DNA from: Parapedobacter sp042666505
GTDB taxonomy: Bacteria; Bacteroidota; Bacteroidia; Sphingobacteriales; Sphingobacteriaceae
Reading direction: 5' to 3'
Length of the DNA: 64,000 nucleotides
Assembly (NCBI RefSeq): GCF_042666505.1
Contig: NZ_JBHTDN010000003.1
Coordinates: forward strand, 1 to 64,000
Shown: piece after piece, positions 9,243 through 18,776 of the stretch
Layout of the letters: every line of letters begins with the position of its first letter
Numbering within the stretch: position 1 is the first letter of the stretch
Translations under genes and position numbers: made by a program
The notes under the pieces: generated by a model
What the model saw: only the letters and a program-made list of their open reading frames with translations
Told to the model about the DNA's origin: nothing
Database searches by the model: none

Positions 9243-12200
9243 ATGACAAAAAAGAAATTGCATTCCGGATTGATTTTCCTGCTATGCGTGATTCATTCTT
9301 TCCTATTGTCAGCCCAGGAATCCAGGATCAGTGGAACCGTGGTTTCGCCCGACGGCGTTCCCATTGCCGGGGTGAGCATTACCCTGAAAGAAACCGATCA
9401 ACGGACGTTGACAGACGCCTCGGGAAAATTTACGTTCACGGCCGTTCCGGCAGAATTTACGCTCCTAGCCACGAGTGTCGGCTATGAGCCCGCGGAATCC
9501 AAAGTGACTGGACAGGATACGGTCACCCTTACGCTCCAACCCACCGTAAATGATCTTGAAGAGGTCGTTGTGGTGGGGTATGGTACCGTGCAGAAAAAAG
9601 ATCTTACCGGGGCGGTGGCTGCCCTATCGGGGAAAGATGTAGCCGATCGGAAAACCGTGCGGATTTCGCAGGCACTCCAGGGGGCTGTTTCCGGGGTCAC
9701 CGTCACCCGGTCCGGCGGGGCGGCTAACACGTCTGCCACGATCCGTATCCGGGGTGTCACCACCATCGGAGACAGTGACCCGCTGGTAATCATTGACGGT
9801 GTCCCCGGCGCCCTGGATTGGGTGAATCCCAATGACGTGGAGAGCATCTCCGTGCTGAAAGATGCCGCTTCGGCCGCTATTTACGGCTCAAGGGCGGCGG
9901 CGGGGGTTATTCTGGTAACCACAAAGCGGGCCAAACAGGGCGTCGTAAACCTGGATTACATCGGCGAATTTTCCATTGAAAAGCCCACCGAAACGGTTGA
10001 GTATGCCGATGCGCAGACCTACATGAGGCTGATCAACGAACGCAACTGGAACGACAACGGTAATACCGGCACCGAGTACCCCATCTTTTCGAGGGAAACC
10101 ATCGATAACTACGGGGCGCTGCACGCCGAAAATCCGGATCTCTACCCGAACGTCAATTGGCTTCCCTTGCTCATGCGGGAAACGGCGCCCCGGCAAAGCC
10201 ATGTATTGAACTTCACGGCCGGTACGCCGAATGTGCGGAGCAAGGTTTCCCTGGCTTTTGACAAGACCCCCGGATTTTACGTAAGGCGTAAATACGACCG
10301 CTTGACGGTCCGCGCTAACAACGACTTTACGATCCTGAAAGACCTCAATGCCGAGTTTGACATCAACGGCATTTATTCCGTAAGCGAACAGCCGGTATTC
10401 GGCATTACGCCGGCAACCGGCGTGGCACCGATTTATGCGGCGACTTGGCAGGACGGGCGGATCGCATCGGGAAAAACCGGCGTAAACCCGTATGCAAGAC
10501 TCATGAACGGCGGCGATTCCCGTACCATGGCTAATGTGGTACGCGGACGGCTCGCACTCAACTATACGCCGCTTGAGGGCTTAAAGTTAACGGCGGTGGT
10601 GTCGCCCGAACTGTATATGGACAAGGGCAAGGCCTTTACCAAAGCCATCTCCTACACACTGGCCGATGATCCCAACGTGACGGGCGGATATATCGAAGGC
10701 CATACACAGACCCAACTGGTAGAAAACCGGAACGACAACTATGCGGTAACCACCCAGTTTTTTGCCAACTACGTGAAAGCAATGGGCGCCCATCATTTGA
10801 ATCTGATGGTCGGTAACGAGAACTACAATTATTTCAACGAAACCCTCGGCGCGCGCCGCGAGCAATATGCGCTTTCGGGATTTCCGTATCTCGACATCGG
10901 CAACCAAAATTATCAGTACAATAACGGAAGCGCCTTTGAAAATGCGTACCGCTCTTTCTTTGGGCGCGCCATGTATAATTTCAAGGATCGTTATTTCGTG
11001 CAGGTCAACGCCCGGTACGACGGTTCCTCCCGGTTTGACCGCAGGTACCGCTGGGGACTGTTTCCATCGGTATCGGCAGGCTGGGTGCTATCCGAAGAGG
11101 CTTTTTTCCGCGACGTTCCCAATCGCCCGTTCCTCAAGTTGCGGGCATCCTGGGGTACACTTGGTAACGAGCGCATCGGAAACTATCCGTACCAATCGAC
11201 CATCGGATTTAGCAATGCGCTTTTCTTCGAGGGAAACAATGTCGTATCCCAACAGACGGCTGCGGTGGAGAAATACGCGATCCAGGACATCTCCTGGGAA
11301 ACTACCACGAGTTACGACATCGGGCTGGATGCTCGGTTCTTTGACGGACGCATGAATGTCACCGCGGATTATTACCGGAAAACGACCAAAGATATGCTGC
11401 TGGCGCTGGAAATACCGGACTACATCGGTTTGGACAACCCCGATCAGAATACGGGCAGGATGCATACCCGCGGGTGGGAGGCCGAATTGGGGTGGAGCGA
11501 CCAAAAAGGGGAGTTCTCCTATGCCGTTGCCGTGAATATCTCGGATTCGAGAACCCGCATGGGAGACCTGGGCGGAACGGAATTTCTGGGCTCCCAGGTA
11601 AAATTTGCAGGCAGTGAATTCAACGAGTGGTACGGTTACCGGGCACTCGGCATTTACCAGAACCAGGAACAAGTGGATGGGTCTGCCCGATTAAATGCGC
11701 AGGTCCGGGCCGGAGATGTCCAATACGCCGATATCAGCGGCCCGAATGGCGTCCCGGACGGACTGATATCCGCGGAATACGACCGGGTATTGCTGGGCGG
11801 TTCGCTCCCCAGATACCTCTATGGGGGCAACGTCCGGCTCGGATACAAAGCCTTCGACTTCTCGTTGGCATTCCAGGGCATCGGTAAGCAGACCGCCCAA
11901 CTGACCACCGATATGGTTCAGCCGTTCCGCGCACAGTATATCGAGGTGCCGAAGTTGATTGTGGGCAACCATTGGAGCGTCTATAACACGGAAGAAGCCA
12001 ACCGCGATGCCCGGTATCCGCGGATTTCAAACACCGGCGATGCGAATAACTACGCGTTTTCGGATTTCTGGCTGTTCAACGGTGCCTATATGCGCATCAA
12101 AAACATCACCCTGGGTTACCAGCTCCCCGTCAATTGGACGCAAAAGGCAAAAATATCGTCAATTCGGCTGTATGTCAGTGTATCTGACTTGCGCGCATTC

Positions 12201-12287
12201 GACCGCTATCCGAAAGGGTGGGATCCGGAAGGCAGCGCCTATTGGATACCAACTACCTATTTGTCCGGGCTTTCCATCAGATTTTAG
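9243..12287 (+). CDS. SusC-like TonB-dependent outer-membrane transporter
   Basis: This 1014-residue protein imports oligosaccharides across the outer membrane with its SusD partner. It has a signal peptide (residues 1-25, ending SAQ), a carboxypeptidase-regulatory-like beta domain (about 28-110), the conserved EEVVVVGYGTVQKKDLTGAV segment, a plug with IRGVTTIGDSDPLVIIDGVPG and SISVLKDAASAAIYGSRAAAGVILVTTK, and a C-terminal beta-barrel ending LSIRF. It is the first gene of the operon behind the GntR-type regulator; susD starts 22 nt after its stop. Confidence 0.95.
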   Translation: MTKKKLHSGLIFLLCVIHSFLLSAQESRISGTVVSPDGVPIAGVSITLKETDQRTLTDASGKFTFTAVPAEFTLLATSVGYEPAESKVTGQDTVTLTLQPTVNDLEEVVVVGYGTVQKKDLTGAVAALSGKDVADRKTVRISQALQGAVSGVTVTRSGGAANTSATIRIRGVTTIGDSDPLVIIDGVPGALDWVNPNDVESISVLKDAASAAIYGSRAAAGVILVTTKRAKQGVVNLDYIGEFSIEKPTETVEYADAQTYMRLINERNWNDNGNTGTEYPIFSRETIDNYGALHAENPDLYPNVNWLPLLMRETAPRQSHVLNFTAGTPNVRSKVSLAFDKTPGFYVRRKYDRLTVRANNDFTILKDLNAEFDINGIYSVSEQPVFGITPATGVAPIYAATWQDGRIASGKTGVNPYARLMNGGDSRTMANVVRGRLALNYTPLEGLKLTAVVSPELYMDKGKAFTKAISYTLADDPNVTGGYIEGHTQTQLVENRNDNYAVTTQFFANYVKAMGAHHLNLMVGNENYNYFNETLGARREQYALSGFPYLDIGNQNYQYNNGSAFENAYRSFFGRAMYNFKDRYFVQVNARYDGSSRFDRRYRWGLFPSVSAGWVLSEEAFFRDVPNRPFLKLRASWGTLGNERIGNYPYQSTIGFSNALFFEGNNVVSQQTAAVEKYAIQDISWETTTSYDIGLDARFFDGRMNVTADYYRKTTKDMLLALEIPDYIGLDNPDQNTGRMHTRGWEAELGWSDQKGEFSYAVAVNISDSRTRMGDLGGTEFLGSQVKFAGSEFNEWYGYRALGIYQNQEQVDGSARLNAQVRAGDVQYADISGPNGVPDGLISAEYDRVLLGGSLPRYLYGGNVRLGYKAFDFSLAFQGIGKQTAQLTTDMVQPFRAQYIEVPKLIVGNHWSVYNTEEANRDARYPRISNTGDANNYAFSDFWLFNGAYMRIKNITLGYQLPVNWTQKAKISSIRLYVSVSDLRAFDRYPKGWDPEGSAYWIPTTYLSGLSIRF

Positions 12288-12309
12288 TGCATTAATCCTA
12301 AAGATAACC

Positions 12310-14046
12310 ATGAAAACGATTCGTATTACCTCGGCCATCCTGTTGCTGTTTGCAAGCTGCAACGATCTGGATCTCAATCCGCTATCGGAGGGCTCGTCCG
12401 AAACGTGGTACCGCAACGAAGATGAGGTCAATATGGCTTGCGCGCACCTTTTCAATATCGACTTCTGGGATAGCGAACTCACCCGGAATTCGACCGCGGG
12501 AGGGGGCTACAGCCACGATTGGACCGATACCTATACAGACGACTGGACCGCGCGGGCCTCATTAAGCGCCGTTACTTCCGCAACCATCAACAGTCAGACC
12601 AATGTGGTTACGATTACCTGGGCGTATGCTTACCGGTGTATTGCGGCCGCCAACCGGGTCATCGCAAACCTTTCCCATGCGTCCACTAACCTGACTGCCG
12701 AAAAAATCGCCCACTATGAAGCCGTTGCGCGGTTTGCAAGGGCTTCCCAATATGCCAAACTGATCTTTCTGTACGGGGATGTTCCCTATTATACGGATGT
12801 ATTGGCCATTGAAGCGGCGATGGACCTGGGGCGGACCGATAAGCAAACGATCCTTGCGGCGATATACGACGACTATGATTTTGCCGCTACGCATCTTCCC
12901 GAAAATTATAGCGGCAACACCATCCAATACCCCACCAAAGGCGCAGCCTACGCGATGAAGGCGCGCATTGCGCTCTACATGGGCGACTGGACCGCCGCAC
13001 GGGATGCGGCAAAAGCCTGTATGGATCTGGGTGTTTATTCGTTATATCCCGACTTCTACACCCTGTTTCTGTCCAAAACGAAAAACTCGTCGGAGTCGGT
13101 CTTCGCAACTCCGCGTTCGGTTGCGCTTGGCGTGGTCATTCCCGGAGCTGGAAGGGCCAAGGAACCCCTTACCCGCATTGCGGGCGGCTTCGGTAATGGC
13201 GGTCCGTCGTGGGACCTGTTGTGTGCGTTCCTGTGTGCGGATGGGCTCCCCATCGACGAGTCGCCGCAGTACGATCCGCATGAGCCGTTCAAAAATAGGG
13301 ATCCGCGGCTTGCCGCTACCATCGTTCCGTTCCAGACGCCCTGGCTGGGTTATATCCATCAGCCGCATCCGGACTCGCTTACCGTGCTCAACCTCAATAC
13401 CGGAATGCGGCAAAGCAACCTGGACAGCCGGGCGGTCGACCAATATGCCTCCTACAATGGGCTCACCTGGAAAAAGAAAATCGACGAAGATTGGTTAGAT
13501 TTATTGACCGATCCGGACAATACGGTCATCCGGTATGCCGATGTATTGCTGATGTACGCCGAAGCCCGGATTGAACTGGGAGAGATCGACGCATCCGTCA
13601 CCGACGTGATCAATCAGGTACGTGCACGGGCCTATGGCGTGGATCCTGGCGACATCGAAGCCTATCCGGCGGTCACCGAAACGGATCCCGCTGCACTGCG
13701 CAGGATCCTCCGCATCGAACGCCGGATGGAATTTGCGTTCGAGGGAAGGCGCTACGCCGATCTCATCCGGTGGAGACTTGCCGGAAAAGCGCTGAACAAG
13801 CCCATTTACGGATTGCTGGATGTGGCCGACCTCCGTGAGCGGGTCGTGAAGCCCGGCGGGTGGTTTTTCCCGTCGGTCACGCCGATCGATGAAGATGGTA
13901 TACCCGATTTTTCCGGAATGTTGCAGGCCGGGCAGATACTGAAACTGACGGACCGTAAATTTGATGAGTCCAAACAGTATCTATGGCCCATTCCGGCAAA
14001 GGAGATCCTGACGAATCCCAAACTGAAACAAAACCCCAATTACTGA
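12310..14046 (+). CDS. SusD-like glycan-binding lipoprotein
   Basis: The start at 12310 (MKTIRITSAILLLFASC) gives a lipoprotein signal with the acylated Cys at residue 17 and a 578-residue product, normal for the SusD/RagB family. The TPR-type region includes YRCIAAANRVIANL and FARASQYAKLIFLYGDVPYYT; the C-terminal part carries RYADVLLMYAEARIELGE and RRMEFAFEGRRYADLIRW, both family hallmarks. It binds the glycan at the cell surface and caps the preceding SusC barrel. Confidence 0.95.
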   Translation: MKTIRITSAILLLFASCNDLDLNPLSEGSSETWYRNEDEVNMACAHLFNIDFWDSELTRNSTAGGGYSHDWTDTYTDDWTARASLSAVTSATINSQTNVVTITWAYAYRCIAAANRVIANLSHASTNLTAEKIAHYEAVARFARASQYAKLIFLYGDVPYYTDVLAIEAAMDLGRTDKQTILAAIYDDYDFAATHLPENYSGNTIQYPTKGAAYAMKARIALYMGDWTAARDAAKACMDLGVYSLYPDFYTLFLSKTKNSSESVFATPRSVALGVVIPGAGRAKEPLTRIAGGFGNGGPSWDLLCAFLCADGLPIDESPQYDPHEPFKNRDPRLAATIVPFQTPWLGYIHQPHPDSLTVLNLNTGMRQSNLDSRAVDQYASYNGLTWKKKIDEDWLDLLTDPDNTVIRYADVLLMYAEARIELGEIDASVTDVINQVRARAYGVDPGDIEAYPAVTETDPAALRRILRIERRMEFAFEGRRYADLIRWRLAGKALNKPIYGLLDVADLRERVVKPGGWFFPSVTPIDEDGIPDFSGMLQAGQILKLTDRKFDESKQYLWPIPAKEILTNPKLKQNPNY

Positions 14047-14057
14047 GCTACACAATT

Positions 14058-15569
14058 ATGATGAAAGTACCCCAAACGTTCCTGTTGCTCGCCGCGTTAC
14101 TCGTCGCGGCGGTAAGCCCCGCACAAAGCCAAGACCTGATCAGCCGGTCGGTTGACGTCATGCAGACCCTTCGGGATTTTCCCCCTTTAGCCGGTTATTT
14201 CAATACCTCGTTGCAGAAAACACCGGCGCCAGCCGTTGGAAAGCTCGCCGAACAGGAATTCGGCAGGCCCGACATTACGAGGTGCTGGTTAAACCTGGAT
14301 GAATTGTGGGACTACCGGACGCGCGAGTTCGATTTCAATTTCCAAATCGGTGTGGATAAATACAAAGACATCAAGGAAAAACACCGGGAAACCTGGGATT
14401 GGGAGCAGCAATCCCCCATCCGTTATTACGACTACCTGAGTGCCTTCTCGTCCACCAGCCAGCACATCATGCTGACCATACGCCGGTATGAGCGGGATAT
14501 TCTGGACAACGCGCTGCCCATCACCAAAGCCGACTGGAAAATGATCTTCAAGGCCGGTCTGAAGCATTATAAGGAGCGTTATCCGAATATCCGCTATGTG
14601 GAAGTGGGCAACGAATATTCATTGAAGTCGTTTATGGCGGCCACCGCCGACGAGTACTACCAATTTTACGAGCTGGGTTACCAGGCAGTCAACGAGGTGA
14701 ACGAAGAGCTGGGCTTGGCAGGCGAAAACCGCATCCTGGTGGGCGGCCCGGTGTCTACCGGTGCAATTTCCAAGGAGATTAACCAGCTTGCCCAACGTTT
14801 CGCCGCCGACCCCAATCCGTCTAAACGGCTGGATTTTGTCTCCTGGCACGAGTACACCAAACCCGTCCGGGCCACCGCTTTCCGTGAACGCGAAATACGG
14901 GATACCCTCCGCAAGCACCGGCTGGATGACCATGTACCGCTGTTCATCACGGAGCATGATCCCATCCATTTCGAGGCCGATAGTGCCGGACAGAATCAAA
15001 TCAACGCCGCCGGGTTGGTCCGGACGCTCTATTACGCAAGCCTATACAGCCCGAACATGCGCATCTTTCCGTGGGCCCTGTACCACGACGAGAACATCCA
15101 GACCCGTTTTATGTGGTTTAAGGGGGATAACCAGCTGCATACACCGGCAAAAGACCTCCGGATGCTGCCGATCGGGGTATCCATGAAACTGTTGAGCATG
15201 CACCGGGGCAGGGAGATCGAAATTGCCAATCCGCTGAACGCGTCGGCGCTTGTCATCGGTTCGCGCTCGAAAGGCACCGTCCTGCTGGAGGCGGTCAATT
15301 ATGCCGATCATCCACAGTCCGTCAAACTTACGGTGGACCGCCTAGCCGATGCATTGGGAGGCGGCAAAGTTCTTGTCAGGAAATACATCATTGATGAGCA
15401 GCATAACAACCTGACAACCGATCCGACCTATTCAGGGCGGCTCGAAGCCAACGAAACGTATGAACTGACGGTCGAGGAAGGCAAAACCTACGAATTTACA
15501 CACGGAAAAGCAGGCAAAAACGCCGTTATTGCATGGGAAATCAGCAGCGCTACAAGTGGGAAGTTCTAG
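14058..15569 (+). CDS. GH39-like glycoside hydrolase, clan GH-A
   Basis: This secreted protein of about 503 residues starts with a signal peptide (MMKVPQTFLLLAALLVAAVSPAQS; a second ATG at 14061 is equivalent). The (beta/alpha)8 hydrolase signatures are the acid/base Glu in YVEVGNEY and the likely nucleophile Glu in LFITEHDP, with a C-terminal beta domain. The closest fit is GH39 (beta-xylosidase/iduronidase-like), but GH39-like families are broad and the substrate cannot be read from the sequence. It starts 12 nt after susD and its end overlaps the MFS gene by 37 nt, indicating translational coupling. Confidence 0.7.
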   Translation: MMKVPQTFLLLAALLVAAVSPAQSQDLISRSVDVMQTLRDFPPLAGYFNTSLQKTPAPAVGKLAEQEFGRPDITRCWLNLDELWDYRTREFDFNFQIGVDKYKDIKEKHRETWDWEQQSPIRYYDYLSAFSSTSQHIMLTIRRYERDILDNALPITKADWKMIFKAGLKHYKERYPNIRYVEVGNEYSLKSFMAATADEYYQFYELGYQAVNEVNEELGLAGENRILVGGPVSTGAISKEINQLAQRFAADPNPSKRLDFVSWHEYTKPVRATAFREREIRDTLRKHRLDDHVPLFITEHDPIHFEADSAGQNQINAAGLVRTLYYASLYSPNMRIFPWALYHDENIQTRFMWFKGDNQLHTPAKDLRMLPIGVSMKLLSMHRGREIEIANPLNASALVIGSRSKGTVLLEAVNYADHPQSVKLTVDRLADALGGGKVLVRKYIIDEQHNNLTTDPTYSGRLEANETYELTVEEGKTYEFTHGKAGKNAVIAWEISSATSGKF

Positions 15570-16762
15570 CCCTGCTCTGGGTCGCCTTTTTTATCAATCA
15601 GGCGGATCGGCAGGTATTCAATGTCGTGTTGCCCCTCATCCGGGAAGACCTGGGGCTGTCCGACGTCGAAATAGGCATCATTGCCACGGGCTTCAACCTG
15701 GCTTTCGCCCTGTTGGTTCCGATTTCCGGATACGTGGCAGATCGGTATAGCCGCCGCTGGATTATCGTCGGCAGCATCCTGTTCTGGAGTATTGCCACCA
15801 TGCTCACCGGATTCAGCCAGGGACTCTTGTCGCTGCTGTTGTTCCGCAGCATCGCCACCGGTGGCGGGGAAGCCTTTTTCGGGCCGGCCAATTATACATT
15901 GCTGGCCGCTTACCACCGGTCTACACGTGCGACAGCCATGTCCATCCATCAAACTTCGCTGTATGTCGGCATCATCGCCTGTGGTTACCTGGCAGGCTAC
16001 ACGGGCGAACGCTGGGGATGGAAAAATGCATTTTACCTTTTCGGTGCAATAGGTATCCTGCACGGCCTGATTTTGGCCTGGCGGTTAAAGGATCCGCCAA
16101 AGGCGCAGCCTATTGCGAGTAAGGAACCGGCCATCGGTTTCTGGGAAGCGTTGCGCATTCTCTTTAAAATCCCTACCGCGCTGTTACTGACCCTTTCGTT
16201 CAGCGGACTCATCTTTGTGCTGACCGGTTACCTGACCTGGACGCCGACGTATCTGTATGAGAAATTTGGAATGACCCTTACCCAAGCCGGCTTCCATTCC
16301 ATGTTCTATACACACCTGTTTGCATTGGTGGGTATCCTATTGGCCGGCAAATGGTCGGATCGCGCCGCCCGGCGTACACCTTCAATACGCCTACGCATGC
16401 AGGCCTGGGGGCTTTGGGGCGCCATACCCTTCCTGCTGTTGATGGCATTCGCAGACAATCTGCTATGGGTTTATGTGGGGCTTGCCGGATTTGGCTTTAC
16501 ACGCGCCTTTTTTGATGCCAACACGTACAGCGTGTTGTACGATGTCATTCCCGCCCGCTATCAATCTTCGGCTTCCGCGGTGATGATGATGGTCGGGTTT
16601 GTGGTCGGATCCACATCGCCCCTGCTATTGGGGTATTTGAAGTCCGGATTAGGGCTCTCTTTCGGGTTTGCCCTGCTTGCCGGTGTATGGGGGATCTGCG
16701 GATTATTGCTAACCTGGGCAAGGGTACATTTTTTTAACAAAGATTATGCGTTTGGAAGATAA
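15533..16762 (+). CDS. MFS sugar (acid) transporter
   Basis: This 409-residue protein has twelve hydrophobic helices and the MFS signature GYVADRYSRRW after helix 2, with AGKWSDRAARR in the second half. It resembles the anion:cation symporter branch that carries hexuronates and aldonates, which suits the dehydratase and dehydrogenase downstream; the substrate is inferred. It overlaps the glycosidase gene by 37 nt and the following gene by 17 nt. Confidence 0.85.
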   Translation: MGNQQRYKWEVLALLWVAFFINQADRQVFNVVLPLIREDLGLSDVEIGIIATGFNLAFALLVPISGYVADRYSRRWIIVGSILFWSIATMLTGFSQGLLSLLLFRSIATGGGEAFFGPANYTLLAAYHRSTRATAMSIHQTSLYVGIIACGYLAGYTGERWGWKNAFYLFGAIGILHGLILAWRLKDPPKAQPIASKEPAIGFWEALRILFKIPTALLLTLSFSGLIFVLTGYLTWTPTYLYEKFGMTLTQAGFHSMFYTHLFALVGILLAGKWSDRAARRTPSIRLRMQAWGLWGAIPFLLLMAFADNLLWVYVGLAGFGFTRAFFDANTYSVLYDVIPARYQSSASAVMMMVGFVVGSTSPLLLGYLKSGLGLSFGFALLAGVWGICGLLLTWARVHFFNKDYAFGR

Positions 16763-18026
16763 ACAAAACTACCGCGGATGGCTGGCCTGTATTTTGGAAG
16801 GCCGTTTTTTGACGGTGTATATTACACCCGAATTGGGTGGCCGCATGATGCAGATCGAACTGGGCGGCTATCCCTATTTTTTCAACAACGAAACCCTGCA
16901 CGGCGCGGTCCCCACGAGCGAGCGGGCAGGTCAATGGCTGAATTATGGAGGCGAGAAGATTTGGCCGGCTCCTCAGGGGTGGGGGCTGCCTGACCATTGG
17001 CCGGGTCCACCGGACCCCGTCCTCGACGGCGGCCCGTACGACGTATTGGCACAAGGTTCCGCAAGTGGAAAGCGCTACATCCGCATGCGCAGTCAGGCAG
17101 ACCCGTACACCGGGCTCCAGATCGAGAAAGCCATCGAATTGTCCGAACACCGATCGGGTGTATCGGTACAGGCCACCTTCCTCAATACCAGTGCCGTTGT
17201 GCGCCGGTGGTCCATCTGGCCCGTATTGCAGCTTAGTACGCCGGATGCTGTAAAAGGGACGTCGATTGTTTCCTGCCCGATGGCTCCGGATAGCCAGTTT
17301 TCAGAAGGGTATAAGGTGATGCACGGTTTGGTCAACAATCCCCAATTCGGTCGCGACGGCCACAACAACCTGCTCGTGAGCTACGAATATATCGTCGGGA
17401 AAGTCGGGCTGGACAGTCGTGCAAATTGGGTGGCTTATACAGACATCCTCAGTGGATACGTATTGGTTGCCACGTTCAACTACGAGGAAAATGCCGTCTA
17501 TCCGGAAGGTACGTCGGTGCAGATCTGGACCCAGGGAAGCGGTCAGGTTTACTCCCGAAATGAAGTCAGGCACTTTCCCCACGATCCGTTGGACAATCCA
17601 CCGTATTTGGAGATCGAATTGCTGTCGCCCCTATTTACCCTCGCGCCGGGCGAATCCGCGTCCTTTGCTTATCAGATCAGCTGTTGCAAAGTGCCGAGAC
17701 ACTACCATGTGATCCGCAAAACCGCATTTTCAGTGGCCGTTTCGTCGCTTAGGATTTCGATGGAGAAGGGGGACTTACGCATCCGCGGAAAATACGGCGT
17801 CTTTTCCGAAGGCACGCTGAAGATTGGGTACAAAGCAGATTCAGCCCCGGAAGTATTTACGCCGATTGCCGACTTGGAGGTGTCGCCGCTGCAACCCGTG
17901 GAAGTCGACGTATGCCTCCATGAAGCGGAAATGCCCTGGGGTTCGGGCGTGATCGTCCAGCTTAACCTTTACATAGAAGGAATTTTTAAAGAAACCATTG
18001 ATCAGCATACCTATGTCGTCACTTAA
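16746..18026 (+). CDS. DUF4380-like carbohydrate-locus protein
   Basis: This 426-residue protein lacks a signal peptide and so is probably cytoplasmic. The N-terminal half looks like a galactose-mutarotase-type beta-sandwich: YITPELGGRMMQIELGGYPYFF, WLNYGGEKIWPAPQGW and ATFLNTSAVVRRWSIWPV match DUF4380 proteins, which occur in sugar-utilisation loci. A possible role is handling an anomer or a lactone of the imported sugar; that is inference. It overlaps both neighbours by a few bases. Confidence 0.6.
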   Translation: MRLEDKQNYRGWLACILEGRFLTVYITPELGGRMMQIELGGYPYFFNNETLHGAVPTSERAGQWLNYGGEKIWPAPQGWGLPDHWPGPPDPVLDGGPYDVLAQGSASGKRYIRMRSQADPYTGLQIEKAIELSEHRSGVSVQATFLNTSAVVRRWSIWPVLQLSTPDAVKGTSIVSCPMAPDSQFSEGYKVMHGLVNNPQFGRDGHNNLLVSYEYIVGKVGLDSRANWVAYTDILSGYVLVATFNYEENAVYPEGTSVQIWTQGSGQVYSRNEVRHFPHDPLDNPPYLEIELLSPLFTLAPGESASFAYQISCCKVPRHYHVIRKTAFSVAVSSLRISMEKGDLRIRGKYGVFSEGTLKIGYKADSAPEVFTPIADLEVSPLQPVEVDVCLHEAEMPWGSGVIVQLNLYIEGIFKETIDQHTYVVT

Positions 18027-18765
18027 TCAGCGAATTGCACTTATTACCGGCTCCACCCGGGGAATCGGACAGGGCATTGCCCTCACGCTTGCTAGGAAGG
18101 GCGCCCAGGTGATTCTGAACGGTCCGGCTTTTGACCCGCTCCCCGATGGACTGCTGGCCTCCTTTCAAGGCGTGCCGCATCCACCGGTTTACGTGGAAGC
18201 CGATGTATCCCAGCCCGAAGAAGTGGCCGCACTTTTTGAACGCATTGAAGCAGACTTCGGGCGGTTGGATATGCTCATCAACAATGCCGGCACCTCCCAA
18301 TCGAAAGACATTTTTGACATTACGGACACCGATTGGCAACGGATACTGGACACCAATCTCTCCAGCGGGTATTATTGTTGCAAGCACGCCATGGCGTTGA
18401 TGAAAAAGCAGCGCTACGGCCGGATTGTCTTCATTACCTCCATGGTGGCCCACCAGGGAGCCCTATTTGGCCACGTCCACTACGCATCCAGCAAGAGCGG
18501 CCAATTGGGGTTGATGAAGACATTGGCCCGCACGGGCGCTCCTTTGGGGATCACGGTCAATGCCGTAGCCCCCGGCATCATCGCCACGGAGCTGCTTCAC
18601 GCTACACACGGCGATGCGGGGGTGGCAAAACTTGCGGCCACCATTCCGTTAGGGCTGGGAAATCCAGCGGATATCGGCCATGCCGTGGCCTTCCTGTGCA
18701 GTGATGAAGCTGCCTACATTACCGGAGCCACCTTGGATGTCAATGGCGGCGCCTATATTCATTAA
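18013..18765 (+). CDS. SDR-family sugar dehydrogenase (FabG-like)
   Basis: This 250-residue classical SDR has TGSTRGIG near residue 14 for NAD(P) binding, NNAGTSQ near 90, catalytic Ser in ITSMVAH and YASSKSG near 157, and a C-terminal TLDVNGG typical of the FabG group. The start at 18013 (MSSLNQ) overlaps the previous gene by 14 nt. Beside an aldonate dehydratase it most likely oxidises or reduces the sugar or its keto-deoxy product; substrate unknown. Confidence 0.85.
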   Translation: MSSLNQRIALITGSTRGIGQGIALTLARKGAQVILNGPAFDPLPDGLLASFQGVPHPPVYVEADVSQPEEVAALFERIEADFGRLDMLINNAGTSQSKDIFDITDTDWQRILDTNLSSGYYCCKHAMALMKKQRYGRIVFITSMVAHQGALFGHVHYASSKSGQLGLMKTLARTGAPLGITVNAVAPGIIATELLHATHGDAGVAKLAATIPLGLGNPADIGHAVAFLCSDEAAYITGATLDVNGGAYIH

Positions 18766-18776
18766 AACAGATAGCC

